Below are positions 17,672 through 25,211 of a DNA stretch of 38,148 bases, in pieces. Numbering within the stretch: position 1 is the stretch's first letter; every line of letters begins with the position of its first letter. Origin of the DNA: a virus; the IMG/VR virus record IMGVR_UViG_3300037847_001257, positions 1-38,148 of that record; one strand, 5' to 3'. The notes under the pieces are model-generated. The model saw only the letters and a program-made list of their open reading frames with translations. It had not been told where the DNA came from and searched no databases. Both the position numbers and the translations under genes were made by a program.

Positions 17672-18405
17672 TAGTATCTTTTAGCCTCTGGTGGTCCGTC
17701 TATAACAGTTCTAATTTCAGTGATATTTTTAAGTTGTTCTTCTTTTAGTTTATCGTTATACCAAGATAATTTGACTTGTCTATATGTGCCTTCAGAATCT
17801 ATGATTAATATATCTGGGTCATCAAGTCTGTGATAACCATATATTCTTTCCTCTAAGGGTGAGTTAGTATCTAATAAACCTGAGCGTGGTGCTACGTTAA
17901 TAATCATACCAGCTTCTATACATTTAGCTAACCAAAACTCGCAACAACCTCTACCAGCCTCGGCAAAATGTATATTACCTTTATAACTAAAATCTATACC
18001 GAATAGATTTAATGATTTAACTTTATTGTATAAAGCAAAAGCAAAAGCATAAGGCACTGTATTGTTTAAGTATGCACAATCAGTGGCTTGTGCTACTTCT
18101 TCTAAAGGATATAATACTGCGGATGGACATCTATCATCTAACTCACACGTATAAATAGGGCAATCAGCTTTGGGTAGCCACCTACGCATTATACCTGTTT
18201 GAGTGCCTGCGTCATCAGTATCCATAAACCTACTTACAGGATCTAGCATGAAGACTCTATCACATTTAGTGATAGCCCCCATACAATTTATTCCCCAAAC
18301 TTCATCGTAAACGTTTGAGTGTATTAAACTTAGGTGAAAGTCTAATTGACTTTCGCCCATAGCGACTATGGCAATATTCTTGCCTTCTAATTCTTTTATT
18401 ATCAT
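17671..18405 (-). CDS. Rossmann-like enzyme resembling MptE/Maf (DUF115-type) proteins
   Basis: A 244-residue product. It starts with a nucleotide-fold-like beta-loop-helix (IAIVAMGESQLDFHLSLIHS), then YDEVWGINCMGAITKCDRVFMLD, a second sheet region, YAFAFALYNKVKSLNLFGID with FSYKGNIHFAEAGRGCCEFW, and VAPRSGLLDTNSPLEERIYG. This order of motifs resembles the Rossmann domain of MptE-like and motility-accessory-factor glycosyltransferase relatives found in marine phages. It is an enzyme-like gene inside a structural operon, overlapping the adaptor gene by ATGA and the next gene by one base. Modification of a virion or host surface glycan is a reasonable guess; the substrate is unknown. Confidence 0.65.
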   Translation of the reverse strand: MIIKELEGKNIAIVAMGESQLDFHLSLIHSNVYDEVWGINCMGAITKCDRVFMLDPVSRFMDTDDAGTQTGIMRRWLPKADCPIYTCELDDRCPSAVLYPLEEVAQATDCAYLNNTVPYAFAFALYNKVKSLNLFGIDFSYKGNIHFAEAGRGCCEFWLAKCIEAGMIINVAPRSGLLDTNSPLEERIYGYHRLDDPDILIIDSEGTYRQVKLSWYNDKLKEEQLKNITEIRTVIDGPPEAKRY

Positions 18406-19049
18406 GACTGGGGTGTTCTCCGTACTTCATCGTATCTGTTTTGGTCTCGGGTAGATTTACCCTCACCAAGATTTTTAAGTGAAGCTATAGCCTCTTGAAA
18501 CCTAGCCTCATAAACTGGTGTAGTTTCAAAAGTTTTCAAGTAAGTATTAGCTTCTACTAAACTACCGTATAACATAGCGTTTACTGCATTAGTAGAGAGC
18601 CAAGTACTACCTGTGGCTGTAGCGGTTAGCGAAGTTGGTCTATAAAAATAATGTAACTCAAAGTTATAATTTGAATCTGGTGTAGGGGCTAGTATAAAAC
18701 TATTTTGATCAAACTCTGCGTAATATTTAGGTTGTGCTGTAGTTCCTTCAGCGGGAGTAAAATCACGTATAAATGATACATGTTTTAATTTTAACATGTG
18801 ATATTTATTACTTGAATCTATTACAGCTAAACTAAATGGTGATAAAAAATCAGTAGGCATTGCTAAATAAGTATTACTAGCAGTACCTGCACCTGTTACA
18901 TTTTTTCTAAAAACATCAAGCTGAACGCTTTTTAATATACGCTCTTCTGCACTTTTTATAAAGTCTGGTAAATGTGTTACAAAACTTGACTCAGTGCTTT
19001 CAGCGTAATCCTGTATAGCCGTTTTTAGTGATGTTAAAGTCCAACTCAT
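18402..19049 (-). CDS. Head-tail adaptor / P22 gp4-like protein, second copy type
   Basis: A 215-residue product. A helical N-terminus (LKTAIQDYAESTESSFVTHL, then PDFIKSAEERILKSVQLDVF) precedes a beta domain (NSFILAPTPDSNYNFELHYF) and a helical C-terminus (EARFQEAIASLKNLGEG) ending in Arg-rich RYDEVRRTPQS. The helix-beta-helix arrangement with a LxPTPD motif occurs in phage connector-completion proteins, and the protein at 19863-20537 has the same arrangement (LWPTPDT). It probably forms a ring below the portal. It overlaps the following enzyme gene by 4 bases. Confidence 0.7.
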   Translation of the reverse strand: MSWTLTSLKTAIQDYAESTESSFVTHLPDFIKSAEERILKSVQLDVFRKNVTGAGTASNTYLAMPTDFLSPFSLAVIDSSNKYHMLKLKHVSFIRDFTPAEGTTAQPKYYAEFDQNSFILAPTPDSNYNFELHYFYRPTSLTATATGSTWLSTNAVNAMLYGSLVEANTYLKTFETTPVYEARFQEAIASLKNLGEGKSTRDQNRYDEVRRTPQS

Positions 19050-19053
19050 GGTA

Positions 19054-19413
19054 TTATGTTACTATAGTTACGCTTCCTAGACTAGCCTCTAATGTTTGAA
19101 GATCAAAACTTGAGCCTATAGGATCATTATGACTTACATCCATTGAAGGTGCACTCATACCTAATGAATCTTTAGTATTTTCAGTTCTAACTATACCGTA
19201 GCCTGTGGTTGGGGCTGGTTCTGTGGGTCTAGCTTGCCTTAAAGCTTCGGGGTCAACAGGTTGTAATATAGGTTCTAATTGTGGATGCTTAGGCTCAAAA
19301 CATTCAGGACAAGTTTTTAAACCGTTCCACTCTTTTTTGAGTTCTGTGTATTTATAAACGAAACCACACCTGTCACACCTAGCTCTTGATTTTTTACCTG
19401 CAGCATAAGCCAT
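19054..19413 (-). CDS. Zinc-ribbon protein in the adaptor cluster
   Basis: A 119-residue product. Two CxxC pairs, C13-x2-C16 and C35-x2-C38 (ARCDRCGFVYKYTELKKEWN; TCPECFEPKHPQ), give a plausible zinc ribbon at residues 10-42. The remainder is Pro-rich and disordered (QPVDPEALRQARPTEPAPTT) and ends in a hydrophobic SVTIVT. Phage proteins with this ribbon are usually encoded beside connector genes. The ribbon may bind nucleic acid or stabilise a small structural protein. One base is shared with the upstream gene; the downstream start is 4 bases away. Confidence 0.75.
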   Translation of the reverse strand: MAYAAGKKSRARCDRCGFVYKYTELKKEWNGLKTCPECFEPKHPQLEPILQPVDPEALRQARPTEPAPTTGYGIVRTENTKDSLGMSAPSMDVSHNDPIGSSFDLQTLEASLGSVTIVT

Positions 19414-19709
19414 TATTTTTTCTTCCTACTTTTTCTTATAGCCTCTTTACCTTTTTTAAATATACTGGCTACAAAAGTTTTACCCATTACCTTAGCTCTC
19501 TGTTCACCTACCGTAAGTATTTGTATTTTACGAGCAAAAGGTTTTTTAATCTTTTTTACTTTAGCTACTGTTTTTCTAGCATCCTCTGGTGTAGCGAACT
19601 TAATACTGACTGTATCCTTAGGGTTTTCATCAGTGTATAATCTTCTACCACTACCTTTAGGTTTTTTACCTGTACCTACTTTAGGGTCTCTACCTTTTTT
19701 TCTTGGCAC
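19413..19709 (-). CDS. Small Lys/Arg-rich protein (KKPKGSGRRLYTDENP type)
   Basis: Starting at GTG 19709 gives 98 residues beginning MPRKKGRDPKVGTGKKPKGS, with AGAGG 11 bases upstream. An ATG at 19736 would add nine residues but would deepen the overlap with the preceding gene to 47 bases and has no ribosome site, so I prefer the GTG. The body has one acidic-polar stretch (LYTDENPKDTVSIKFATPED) and ends in KKGKEAIRKSRKKK. Strong positive charge suggests DNA or RNA binding, perhaps packaged with the genome. I recall the same GSGRRLYTDENP motif in other marine viruses, but no proven function. Confidence 0.68.
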   Translation of the reverse strand: MPRKKGRDPKVGTGKKPKGSGRRLYTDENPKDTVSIKFATPEDARKTVAKVKKIKKPFARKIQILTVGEQRAKVMGKTFVASIFKKGKEAIRKSRKKK

Positions 19710-19863
19710 GTTTTTTTGAACCTCTTTTAGCAGCATTCATTTGAGCTTTGGTGGGTGCACCTTTAGCACCTTTTTTACGCATTTTTTCACCTGAACCTGC
19801 TTTGATTCTTTTACGTTTGGCGTGTATATTAGCCCATAAACCTTTCTTTTTATGTCCTGGCAT
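19690..19863 (-). CDS. 57-residue strongly basic protein
   Basis: Fifty-eight codons with stop, beginning MPGHKKKGLWANIHAKRKRI and ending RGSKKRAKKKR. Apart from one Glu all charged residues are Lys, Arg or His. The ATG overlaps the stop of the gp4-like gene (both at 19863-19865) and its 3' end overlaps the next gene's start by 20 bases, a typical compact operon arrangement. The GLWANIHAKRKRIKAGSG motif recurs in marine phages from memory. A DNA-condensing virion protein is the simplest guess; no fold is evident. Confidence 0.72.
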   Translation of the reverse strand: MPGHKKKGLWANIHAKRKRIKAGSGEKMRKKGAKGAPTKAQMNAAKRGSKKRAKKKR

Positions 19864-20537
19864 TAATAACTACTCCTAGCTGGTGTTAACCTCAAAGAAA
19901 CTCTAGGTGAGTCTTCATCTGCTGCTAATTTAAAATCTTGTTCATATTGTTGTTTCAATAAACCCACTCTCTCAGGGTTCTTTTTCATAGCTATATAATA
20001 AGCTAAACCGCTAGTTAAACACGGCATAAACCTTGAGGGTATCTCAGGATCTTCAGCTGAAGCACTAACGTCATCTATACGTTGTACATTATAACTAATT
20101 AATTTATAAGTAGAAGCTGTATCTGGTGTTGGCCATAGCTTCACTACTGGACTTATTTGTCTATCTACAAAATACTGTGTAGGTCTACCTTTAGCGTCTT
20201 TATCAGGTATGTTTAAATACTCACTTCTACCGATACGTTCTATCTGTAAATCAGTATCATTACCTGAGTCAGTCTTTCTTATTACGGCACTTAATATATC
20301 TATATCATAACTATTAAAAGTATAACTAGATGTACCAGCCGTCAGGTTAGTAGTTACCTGCTCTATAGTCCAGAGGTTTACCCCTCTGTTAGACCAGTCG
20401 GCGAACATTATATTTAATGAACGCCGAGCTGTTTCTGCGTCGTATCCAGTTCTAAGTTCTATACCTGCTAGTTCAAAAGCTTCTTCTATAGCGTCAGCTA
20501 TACTTAATGAAAAAGTTTTAGTACCAGAGGTAGCCAT
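19863..20537 (-). CDS. P22 gp4-like head-completion / tail accessory factor
   Basis: A 224-residue product. The helical start (TFSLSIADAIEEAFELAGIE) leads to ARRSLNIMFADWSNRGVNLW and TIEQVTTNLTAGTSSYTF, a combination characteristic of gp4-type connector proteins that extend the portal and hold packaged DNA. Residues about 115-135 hold PVVKLWPTPDTASTYKLISY, the beta domain. The C-terminal helix includes YYIAMKKNPERVGLLKQQYE. It follows a structural gene with one-base overlap. Binding below the portal ring at the end of packaging is the known role of the family; here it is by similarity. Confidence 0.82.
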   Translation of the reverse strand: MATSGTKTFSLSIADAIEEAFELAGIELRTGYDAETARRSLNIMFADWSNRGVNLWTIEQVTTNLTAGTSSYTFNSYDIDILSAVIRKTDSGNDTDLQIERIGRSEYLNIPDKDAKGRPTQYFVDRQISPVVKLWPTPDTASTYKLISYNVQRIDDVSASAEDPEIPSRFMPCLTSGLAYYIAMKKNPERVGLLKQQYEQDFKLAADEDSPRVSLRLTPARSSY

Positions 20538-20947
20538 TACTCATAATCCTTTATACAGTGTAGGACTATTAAATAAGTATCGCCTGAACTATGCCCAGTA
20601 GTTGTAAGTAGTAAGTCTCCATTTTTACCAGAGCCTGCTGTATTTTGTAAACCACCGAAAGGTGAAAAATCTAAAATACCGTCGGCACTAGGGTTTAACT
20701 CCATACATAAAGTGTTACTAGTAGCATTCCAGAATAAACCTATTTTAGTAAAGCCTAATATTGAATAATAAACTTTATTTAGTTTTACTCCTGTACATGC
20801 TGCTCCGTCACTTTTACGTGCTGTTAAACCGCTCACATCTACTTTAGCGACGGCACTTTCACCAGTACCGTCACTAACATTAGTCAGCTGAACTATAAAA
20901 TCTTTATCACCATCTAAAATGGTTGTTGATGTTACTGCATCAGCCAT
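20537..20947 (-). CDS. Virion structural protein, beta-rich
   Basis: A 136-residue product: MADAVTSTTILDGDKDFIVQ, then TNVSDGTGESAVAKVDVSGL, LGFTKIGLFWNATSNTLCME and a C-terminal TTGHSSGDTYLIVLHCIKDY. The pattern resembles a small beta-sandwich virion protein seen repeatedly in marine phage structural clusters. It overlaps the gp4-like gene by one base and lies 12 bases after the decoration-like gene. A head-decoration, connector or tail-hub role is possible; I cannot choose. Confidence 0.72.
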   Translation of the reverse strand: MADAVTSTTILDGDKDFIVQLTNVSDGTGESAVAKVDVSGLTARKSDGAACTGVKLNKVYYSILGFTKIGLFWNATSNTLCMELNPSADGILDFSPFGGLQNTAGSGKNGDLLLTTTGHSSGDTYLIVLHCIKDYE

Positions 20948-20959
20948 AGTTTACCTCCC

Positions 20960-21466
20960 TTACGCGTCTGCGAATGGAGTAACCACAGTACCAGAAGCTA
21001 GTACTATACCTTCTACTGCATATTTTGCTGAGCCGATAGCGGTTACTTTGATAATAGTTCCAGCTATACCACCTTTAGTAGAGCCATTTAACGTAATAAC
21101 GTCATTACTAGCACCTGAAATAAAAGTTTTACCTGCTGCGTCACTTTTACCTAAATATAAACCACCTACGAACTTATCAGTTCCGTCAGTTTTAATATCT
21201 AAATCTGTAGCTGCAGTTTCTATAACAAAAGTAAAAGTAGCACCTAAATTATTTAACTGATTAGGATCATCATCTCTGCCAGGAGCAGTAGCTACTATAC
21301 TAGGTAGAGTAAACTTACCGTCAGCATCATTACAAGTAAGAACCTTACCTGCGTGTGCGTCTACCGTTAAAGATGTGTCTGCAGTTAAACTAACTACGTT
21401 AGCATTACCTGCTGAAATAAAACCAGCTAAAGATTTAACTGGTCCTGAAAATGTCGATTTTGCCAT
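20960..21466 (-). CDS. Putative capsid decoration / structural protein
   Basis: A 168-residue product rich in Gly, Ala, Thr and Val: VSLTADTSLTVDAHAGKVLT, FTFVIETAATDLDIKTDGTD, KYAVEGIVLASGTVVTPFAD. This is all-beta character with no catalytic motif. AAGGAG precedes the ATG. It is the first gene after the transcription terminator downstream of the capsid gene and has a leader of about 100 bases with an inverted repeat, so it may be separately controlled. Decoration of the capsid or part of the tail are both possible. Confidence 0.7.
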   Translation of the reverse strand: MAKSTFSGPVKSLAGFISAGNANVVSLTADTSLTVDAHAGKVLTCNDADGKFTLPSIVATAPGRDDDPNQLNNLGATFTFVIETAATDLDIKTDGTDKFVGGLYLGKSDAAGKTFISGASNDVITLNGSTKGGIAGTIIKVTAIGSAKYAVEGIVLASGTVVTPFADA

Positions 21467-21484
21467 ATTAAGTCTCCTTAATTT

Positions 21485-21524
21485 ATCTATCGTCTTGGCT
21501 TGTCTGCTAGGTCAGTCGATAGAT
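21485..21524 (-). promoter_or_regulatory. Leader inverted repeat upstream of the 21466 gene
   Basis: ATCTATCG at 21485-21492 pairs perfectly with CGATAGAT at 21517-21524 across a 24-base loop. It lies in the transcribed leader about 20-60 bases before the start codon of the structural gene and after the terminator at 21562-21590. It could modulate translation or mark an RNA-processing site. On the minus strand a TAGAAT box just upstream is a weak -10 candidate, without a clear -35. Confidence 0.4.
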
Positions 21525-21561
21525 TGTTAATATTCCTAGAACTTAATTCTAACTTAATTAC

Positions 21562-21590
21562 CCCCAAAAAGAAAGGGAGCCGAAGCTCCC
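21562..21590 (-). terminator. Intrinsic terminator after the major capsid gene
   Basis: On the minus strand GGGAGC-TTCG-GCTCCC forms a six-pair G+C-rich stem closed by the very stable UUCG tetraloop, followed at once by TTTCTTTTT. It lies 36 bases after the capsid stop codon. A terminator or partial terminator here would raise capsid transcript relative to the downstream tail genes. Confidence 0.88.
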
Positions 21591-21625
21591 TAACTTAACG
21601 TTTATAATAAACGTCACCCCAAACA

Positions 21626-22534
21626 TTATGCTCCTGGTGAACCGTAAATGCCTCTCCAATCACTAAATCCGAAAGAATATCTTTCTCTAGCTTTGTATCG
21701 TACATTTCCAGTTTCGAAGTCTCCTTCCATACCAGTTGACATTGGCGACCTTACGAAGTGTTTCAACCCGTTAGGAGCGTCAGTCTTAATGAAGAAAGCA
21801 TCAGTATCTGTAAGATAATGGTTTACAACGTAACCTTCTGGGAACATACCCATGTTTTTCATTGCGTTGATGTCATTATCAGAAGTATTAACTCTTCCTG
21901 GAGATTGTAATATTCTCTCAGCTACAAACTGTAGTTGTGGTGGAATAATTAATTTTCTTGCTTGTACATTTACTTTCAAGCCTCTTTCATCTTTATAAGC
22001 TGAAATATCAATTAAAGCATTTTCTAATGAAGTTTCATTCAAGTCAGCTGCAGTGCTTGGCTCATTAGCTTGATCGCCACCTGTTAAAGATGGGTGATCA
22101 GTTGTCATGAGTGGTTTACCGTCGCCTCCTGGGAAGGAAGTTGAGAAACCATTATTAAGTACATTTGCTGCTTTCACTTGCTTAGTATTAGCCATTGATC
22201 TAGCTAAAGCTCTTGTGTATCTTGAAGAAAGACTATCATAAAGATTATCTTCAATAGCCTCTTCTGTTAACGCAAACGCTAAAGCTACAGTCTCGTGGCT
22301 GTATCTAGCTGTGAAAGTTTCTTGAGCTGTGTCATAAGATACCGCAGCACCCTCACCTTTTACAGGAGCTTGCCCGAAACCTGATAACATAACTTCTTCT
22401 TCAAACGCTCTATCTGAATTTTCAGTATCAAAAATTTCAGCATGTTCGTTCTCGTATCTATCGTACTCAAGACCAAAAAGTGCATTTAGTCCTGGTTCGA
22501 GTTCTTTTACTAATTGAGCTCTATTAATTGCCAT
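21626..22534 (-). CDS. Major capsid protein, HK97-fold type
   Basis: A 302-residue product. The order of elements fits phage coat proteins: an N-terminal helix (MAINRAQLVKELEPGLNALF), the E-loop region (FEEEVMLSGFGQAPVKGEGA), a spine helix (RYTRALARSMANTKQVKAAN), FPGGDGKPLMTTDHPSLTGG, then the conserved C-terminal set (RKLIIPPQLQFVAERILQSP; MKNMGMFPEGYVVNHYLTDT; FGFSDWRGIYGSPGA). There is no separate protease gene and no large N-terminal scaffold domain; a scaffold-like gene lies upstream at 23628-24542. A terminator follows directly. It assembles with the portal and the scaffold into the procapsid. Confidence 0.9.
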   Translation of the reverse strand: MAINRAQLVKELEPGLNALFGLEYDRYENEHAEIFDTENSDRAFEEEVMLSGFGQAPVKGEGAAVSYDTAQETFTARYSHETVALAFALTEEAIEDNLYDSLSSRYTRALARSMANTKQVKAANVLNNGFSTSFPGGDGKPLMTTDHPSLTGGDQANEPSTAADLNETSLENALIDISAYKDERGLKVNVQARKLIIPPQLQFVAERILQSPGRVNTSDNDINAMKNMGMFPEGYVVNHYLTDTDAFFIKTDAPNGLKHFVRSPMSTGMEGDFETGNVRYKARERYSFGFSDWRGIYGSPGA

Positions 22535-22546
22535 CTATATCACCTT

Positions 22547-23086
22547 TTAGTCGTTACCGAAAGTAGAAGCTGGGAATATGAAATAACCTCTAGCGTATTG
22601 ACCTATAGAGTTTCCTGGAGTATCCACGAAAGCTACCTGTTTAGCAATACCACTAGATGTTGTAGTAGTCACACCTTCTTTAGAACGGTTGTTGTTAGTA
22701 TCACCTGCAGTTGTAGAGATAGTATGAACTTTACCTACATCGGCTTGAGTTGGAGTACCTGTGTACTGTGCCTCATAAACAATGTTAGGGTCAGAATATA
22801 CTAAAGCTTTAGCATCTGCAGAACCTAGCGTAGTTGTGGCGCTTGGCCATTTTCTTGAGAAAATGATTTCACCATCTGTCGCTGTATATTCTACACCATA
22901 AAATACGCCTAGCGGTGCGTCTGTCGCCCCAGCTTGTAATACATATCCACTAGCAAGCTTCACTACATCGCCTGAAAAAATATCACCTGTAGCTCCACTT
23001 TGGATTGCAAACTCACTAGGTCTAATAGTACCGCCTGACATATGATACGCTGGTGTAAAACCATTTGGATCATTGACGTTAGCCAT
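22547..23086 (-). CDS. Capsid-associated structural protein
   Basis: A 179-residue product. MANVNDPNGFTPAYHMSGGT at the start is a motif I know from small head proteins of marine phages encoded next to the coat gene. The remainder is Gly/Thr/Val/Asp-rich (TGDIFSGDVVKLASGYVLQA; APLGVFYGVEYTATDGEIIF) and suits a beta-barrel decoration or trimeric cement protein. The stop lies 12 bases before the capsid start. An abundant virion protein is likely; exact placement is unknown. Confidence 0.78.
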   Translation of the reverse strand: MANVNDPNGFTPAYHMSGGTIRPSEFAIQSGATGDIFSGDVVKLASGYVLQAGATDAPLGVFYGVEYTATDGEIIFSRKWPSATTTLGSADAKALVYSDPNIVYEAQYTGTPTQADVGKVHTISTTAGDTNNNRSKEGVTTTTSSGIAKQVAFVDTPGNSIGQYARGYFIFPASTFGND

Positions 23087-23127
23087 AATAAATCACCTTT
23101 TATAATATAAGTTTAAATACAGCGGAT

Positions 23128-23616
23128 TTAACTTCCATCAAATCCACTACCTTTTCCAAAGGTAACTTGCGTTGTTCTATTAGGTTTACTAATAGGCATC
23201 GCATCGTTACTTTCTCGCATCAAATTATTGTCTACTGCCTCCATTTGAGCATTAGCCAAGTTGGCATAATATTCTCTTCTTTGTTGAACAGTCTCCATGG
23301 GCATTTTTGCGAGTATCAAGCCACCAACTCCTATGACTCCAGCGTGTTTACCATCCTCGATAGTAGGTGCCTCAAACTCTGGATGTTCCTCAGCTCTCAC
23401 TGGTTCCCATCCCTCACGTATACGTTTTGACATATTCGCTTGGTCTAATTGTCCTACCATTGATTCACGTAACCATCTGTAGACATAACCCTCTGGTGGG
23501 TTAGGTGCGTCTAATAATGACGGTGGGCTCCATGGTTTTCTACGAGCATTATTTTCTCGAGTAGATGCAGATCTAGGAGTTCGATCTGGTTCAGTAGTGT
23601 TGTTTTTATCTACCAT
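23128..23616 (-). CDS. Head-region virion protein, hypothetical
   Basis: A 162-residue product with a polar disordered N-terminus (EPDRTPRSASTRENNARRKP), then WSPPSLLDAPNPPEGYVYRW and REGWEPVRAEEHPE, followed by a hydrophobic VIGVGGLILAKMPMETVQQR and a helical YYANLANAQMEAVDNNLMRE. I have seen the same PPEGYVYRWLRE style in head clusters of marine phages, always beside the scaffold and coat genes. No function is established; a minor capsid or assembly protein is likely. Confidence 0.72.
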   Translation of the reverse strand: MVDKNNTTEPDRTPRSASTRENNARRKPWSPPSLLDAPNPPEGYVYRWLRESMVGQLDQANMSKRIREGWEPVRAEEHPEFEAPTIEDGKHAGVIGVGGLILAKMPMETVQQRREYYANLANAQMEAVDNNLMRESNDAMPISKPNRTTQVTFGKGSGFDGS

Positions 23617-23627
23617 TTTTTTCTCCT

Positions 23628-24542
23628 TTATTTAACATGCTTAGCATATTCTTCTAGTGGCACACCTAATCTTTTTGCTATCGCTACTTGACTCGGTGTG
23701 AGTTTTACTTTTCTACGTGACCTAGCTCTAGTGGTATTAGCACCTCTGCTTGAACCAGTTACAACTTCGTTCACGTTACCTTGTGAAGTGTTACCTAATT
23801 TATGAGGAAACGCTTCTTTTAACCTTTTATCTATTTCTGAATAATATTCATCAGATGTAGGGTCAAAACCTTCTTTCTCAACTAACTCTCTATGAAAAGC
23901 AAAAGCTGAAGTAGTCATGGCTATGTCGTCACCAAACCATTCGTTACGACTTGCCCACTCTTGAGCTTTAGGATCAGGTTGAGGAGTTAACGCAGGTTCA
24001 GGTAAAGGTTGGGGTCGCCCTTGACTTTGAACTGGTTGCTCTACAACTTCCTGCTCATCATTAGTCTGTCGAGACTGTACCCTAGAGAGAGACTCTTGTT
24101 CTACGGCATACTTAGCGACTTCCTTTTGAGCTTGTAGCATGGCATCTGTATCACCAGACTCATAAGCTTTTTTGTAGTCAGACTCTGCTGCCTTCAACTG
24201 AGTTTCTACTCTAGCTGAGTATTCATCATAAAGGTTTTTATCTGTTTTTGAAAGGGTGTTTTTAGTTTTATTTAATTCTTCTTGTATACCTTTAGCGTAT
24301 TCAACTGCTGCTTGTTCTCTTCTTTCAGCTTCTCGAATCTTGTAGGTTAGTTTGTTTATTCGTTTTTTAACACCGTCACTATAATCTTCTATTTCTTCGT
24401 CAGATGATTCTTGTTTCTTATTTTCTATTGGTTCTTCTTCTACTACGGCTCCTTCAGAATCATCATCACCTTCTGGTTCAGGTAATTCTACTTCAGTAAC
24501 CTCTTCATTATCTTCTACTTGTTGCATAGCCTCTTCTGCCAT
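23628..24542 (-). CDS. Scaffolding / capsid assembly protein
   Basis: A 304-residue product. Residues 1-60 are extremely acidic (EVELPEPEGDDDSEGAVVEE). Residues 60-150 form coiled coil (KKRINKLTYKIREAERREQA; ETQLKAAESDYKKAYES). A Pro/Gln-rich linker follows, then a helical EWASRNEWFGDD region, and a basic C-terminus (RARSRRKVKLTPSQVAIAKR). The acidic-coil-basic design and position between portal and coat genes are typical of podovirus scaffolds, whose basic tail binds coat subunits. It is probably removed or lost during maturation. Confidence 0.82.
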   Translation of the reverse strand: MAEEAMQQVEDNEEVTEVELPEPEGDDDSEGAVVEEEPIENKKQESSDEEIEDYSDGVKKRINKLTYKIREAERREQAAVEYAKGIQEELNKTKNTLSKTDKNLYDEYSARVETQLKAAESDYKKAYESGDTDAMLQAQKEVAKYAVEQESLSRVQSRQTNDEQEVVEQPVQSQGRPQPLPEPALTPQPDPKAQEWASRNEWFGDDIAMTTSAFAFHRELVEKEGFDPTSDEYYSEIDKRLKEAFPHKLGNTSQGNVNEVVTGSSRGANTTRARSRRKVKLTPSQVAIAKRLGVPLEEYAKHVK

Positions 24543-24568
24543 GTTTTTCTCCTTATGTGCGTGATTAA

Positions 24569-25042
24569 TTAAGCTGATTGAATATCTTCAGGATTATCAA
24601 TAACAGCTAGTATTTCATCATCGTTTAATAAACGCAGTTCACCACCCTCAATTTTGAGTCTAGCTCCTGCATACCTGCCAAATATCACCCAATCTCTAGG
24701 CTTACACCAAGCTCCATCAGGAAACTTAGATTCATCTTTATAAGCGTCGGGACCAAGCGATACTACAAAACCAACATTAGTAGATATACGTTCTTTTTCT
24801 AATGTTGACTCTGCTAATAAAATACCGCCCTTAGTTTTAGCTTTACGGCTAAAAGGTAGGATAAGCATTCTATAACCTGTGGGTTGAGGTAGTTTACTCT
24901 GTAACTCCTCATCACTATGTATTTCTTCAGGGGTGAAGGTTTTTTCTTCTACTTGTGCTTCAAGTTTTACGTCCTTGAATCTTTCTACTGTGTCAGGTAT
25001 AGGTTGACCACCTTTACCAAAACTTGCGACTTCTTTAGTCAT
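24569..25042 (-). CDS. GroES-like co-chaperonin
   Basis: I place the start at ATG 25042 because AAGGAAG lies just upstream; an in-frame ATG 45 bases earlier would deepen the overlap with the previous gene. The product has 157 residues. Residues about 52-145 match the Cpn10 fold: PTGYRMLILPFSRKAKTKGG with ILLAEST and a mobile-loop-like stretch, then VGFVVSLGPDAYKD, WCKPRDWVIFGRYAGARLKI and LRLLNDDEILAVI. An N-terminal extension of about 50 residues is extra. Phage co-chaperonins replace host GroES on host GroEL to fold the coat protein; position in the head module agrees. Confidence 0.85.
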   Translation of the reverse strand: MTKEVASFGKGGQPIPDTVERFKDVKLEAQVEEKTFTPEEIHSDEELQSKLPQPTGYRMLILPFSRKAKTKGGILLAESTLEKERISTNVGFVVSLGPDAYKDESKFPDGAWCKPRDWVIFGRYAGARLKIEGGELRLLNDDEILAVIDNPEDIQSA

Positions 25043-25211
25043 ATTCTTCTTCCTTTTTGTGCAGGTCTCTAATACTGTGAATCGCAAACGACAGACCTGT
25101 TATTTCGCCTACAACTTTTTGATAACTTTCAAAGTTTTGTATATTACCTGCTGCTAGAGAATCTTTTAATTGTTCTTGCCGTTCCTCAAGTAATTTTAAT
25201 AATTTATCCAT
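25035..25211 (-). CDS. Small coiled-coil protein coupled to the nuclease gene
   Basis: Fifty-eight residues from ATG 25211, which shares an A with the stop of the nuclease gene (TAATG). A TTG at 25220 is an alternative but has no advantage. The N-terminal half is a leucine-rich helix (MDKLLKLLEERQEQLKDSLA), followed by a second helix (YQKVVGEITGLSFAIHSIRD) and an acidic end. It overlaps the start of the GroES-like gene by 8 bases. The fold suggests a dimeric helical hairpin; function unknown. Confidence 0.75.
   Translation of the reverse strand: MDKLLKLLEERQEQLKDSLAAGNIQNFESYQKVVGEITGLSFAIHSIRDLHKKEEEYD

Noticed and set aside
25043-25087. Longer start for the GroES-like gene adding 15 residues
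   Set aside because: It deepens the overlap with the coiled-coil gene and bypasses the strong AAGGAAG site before ATG 25042.
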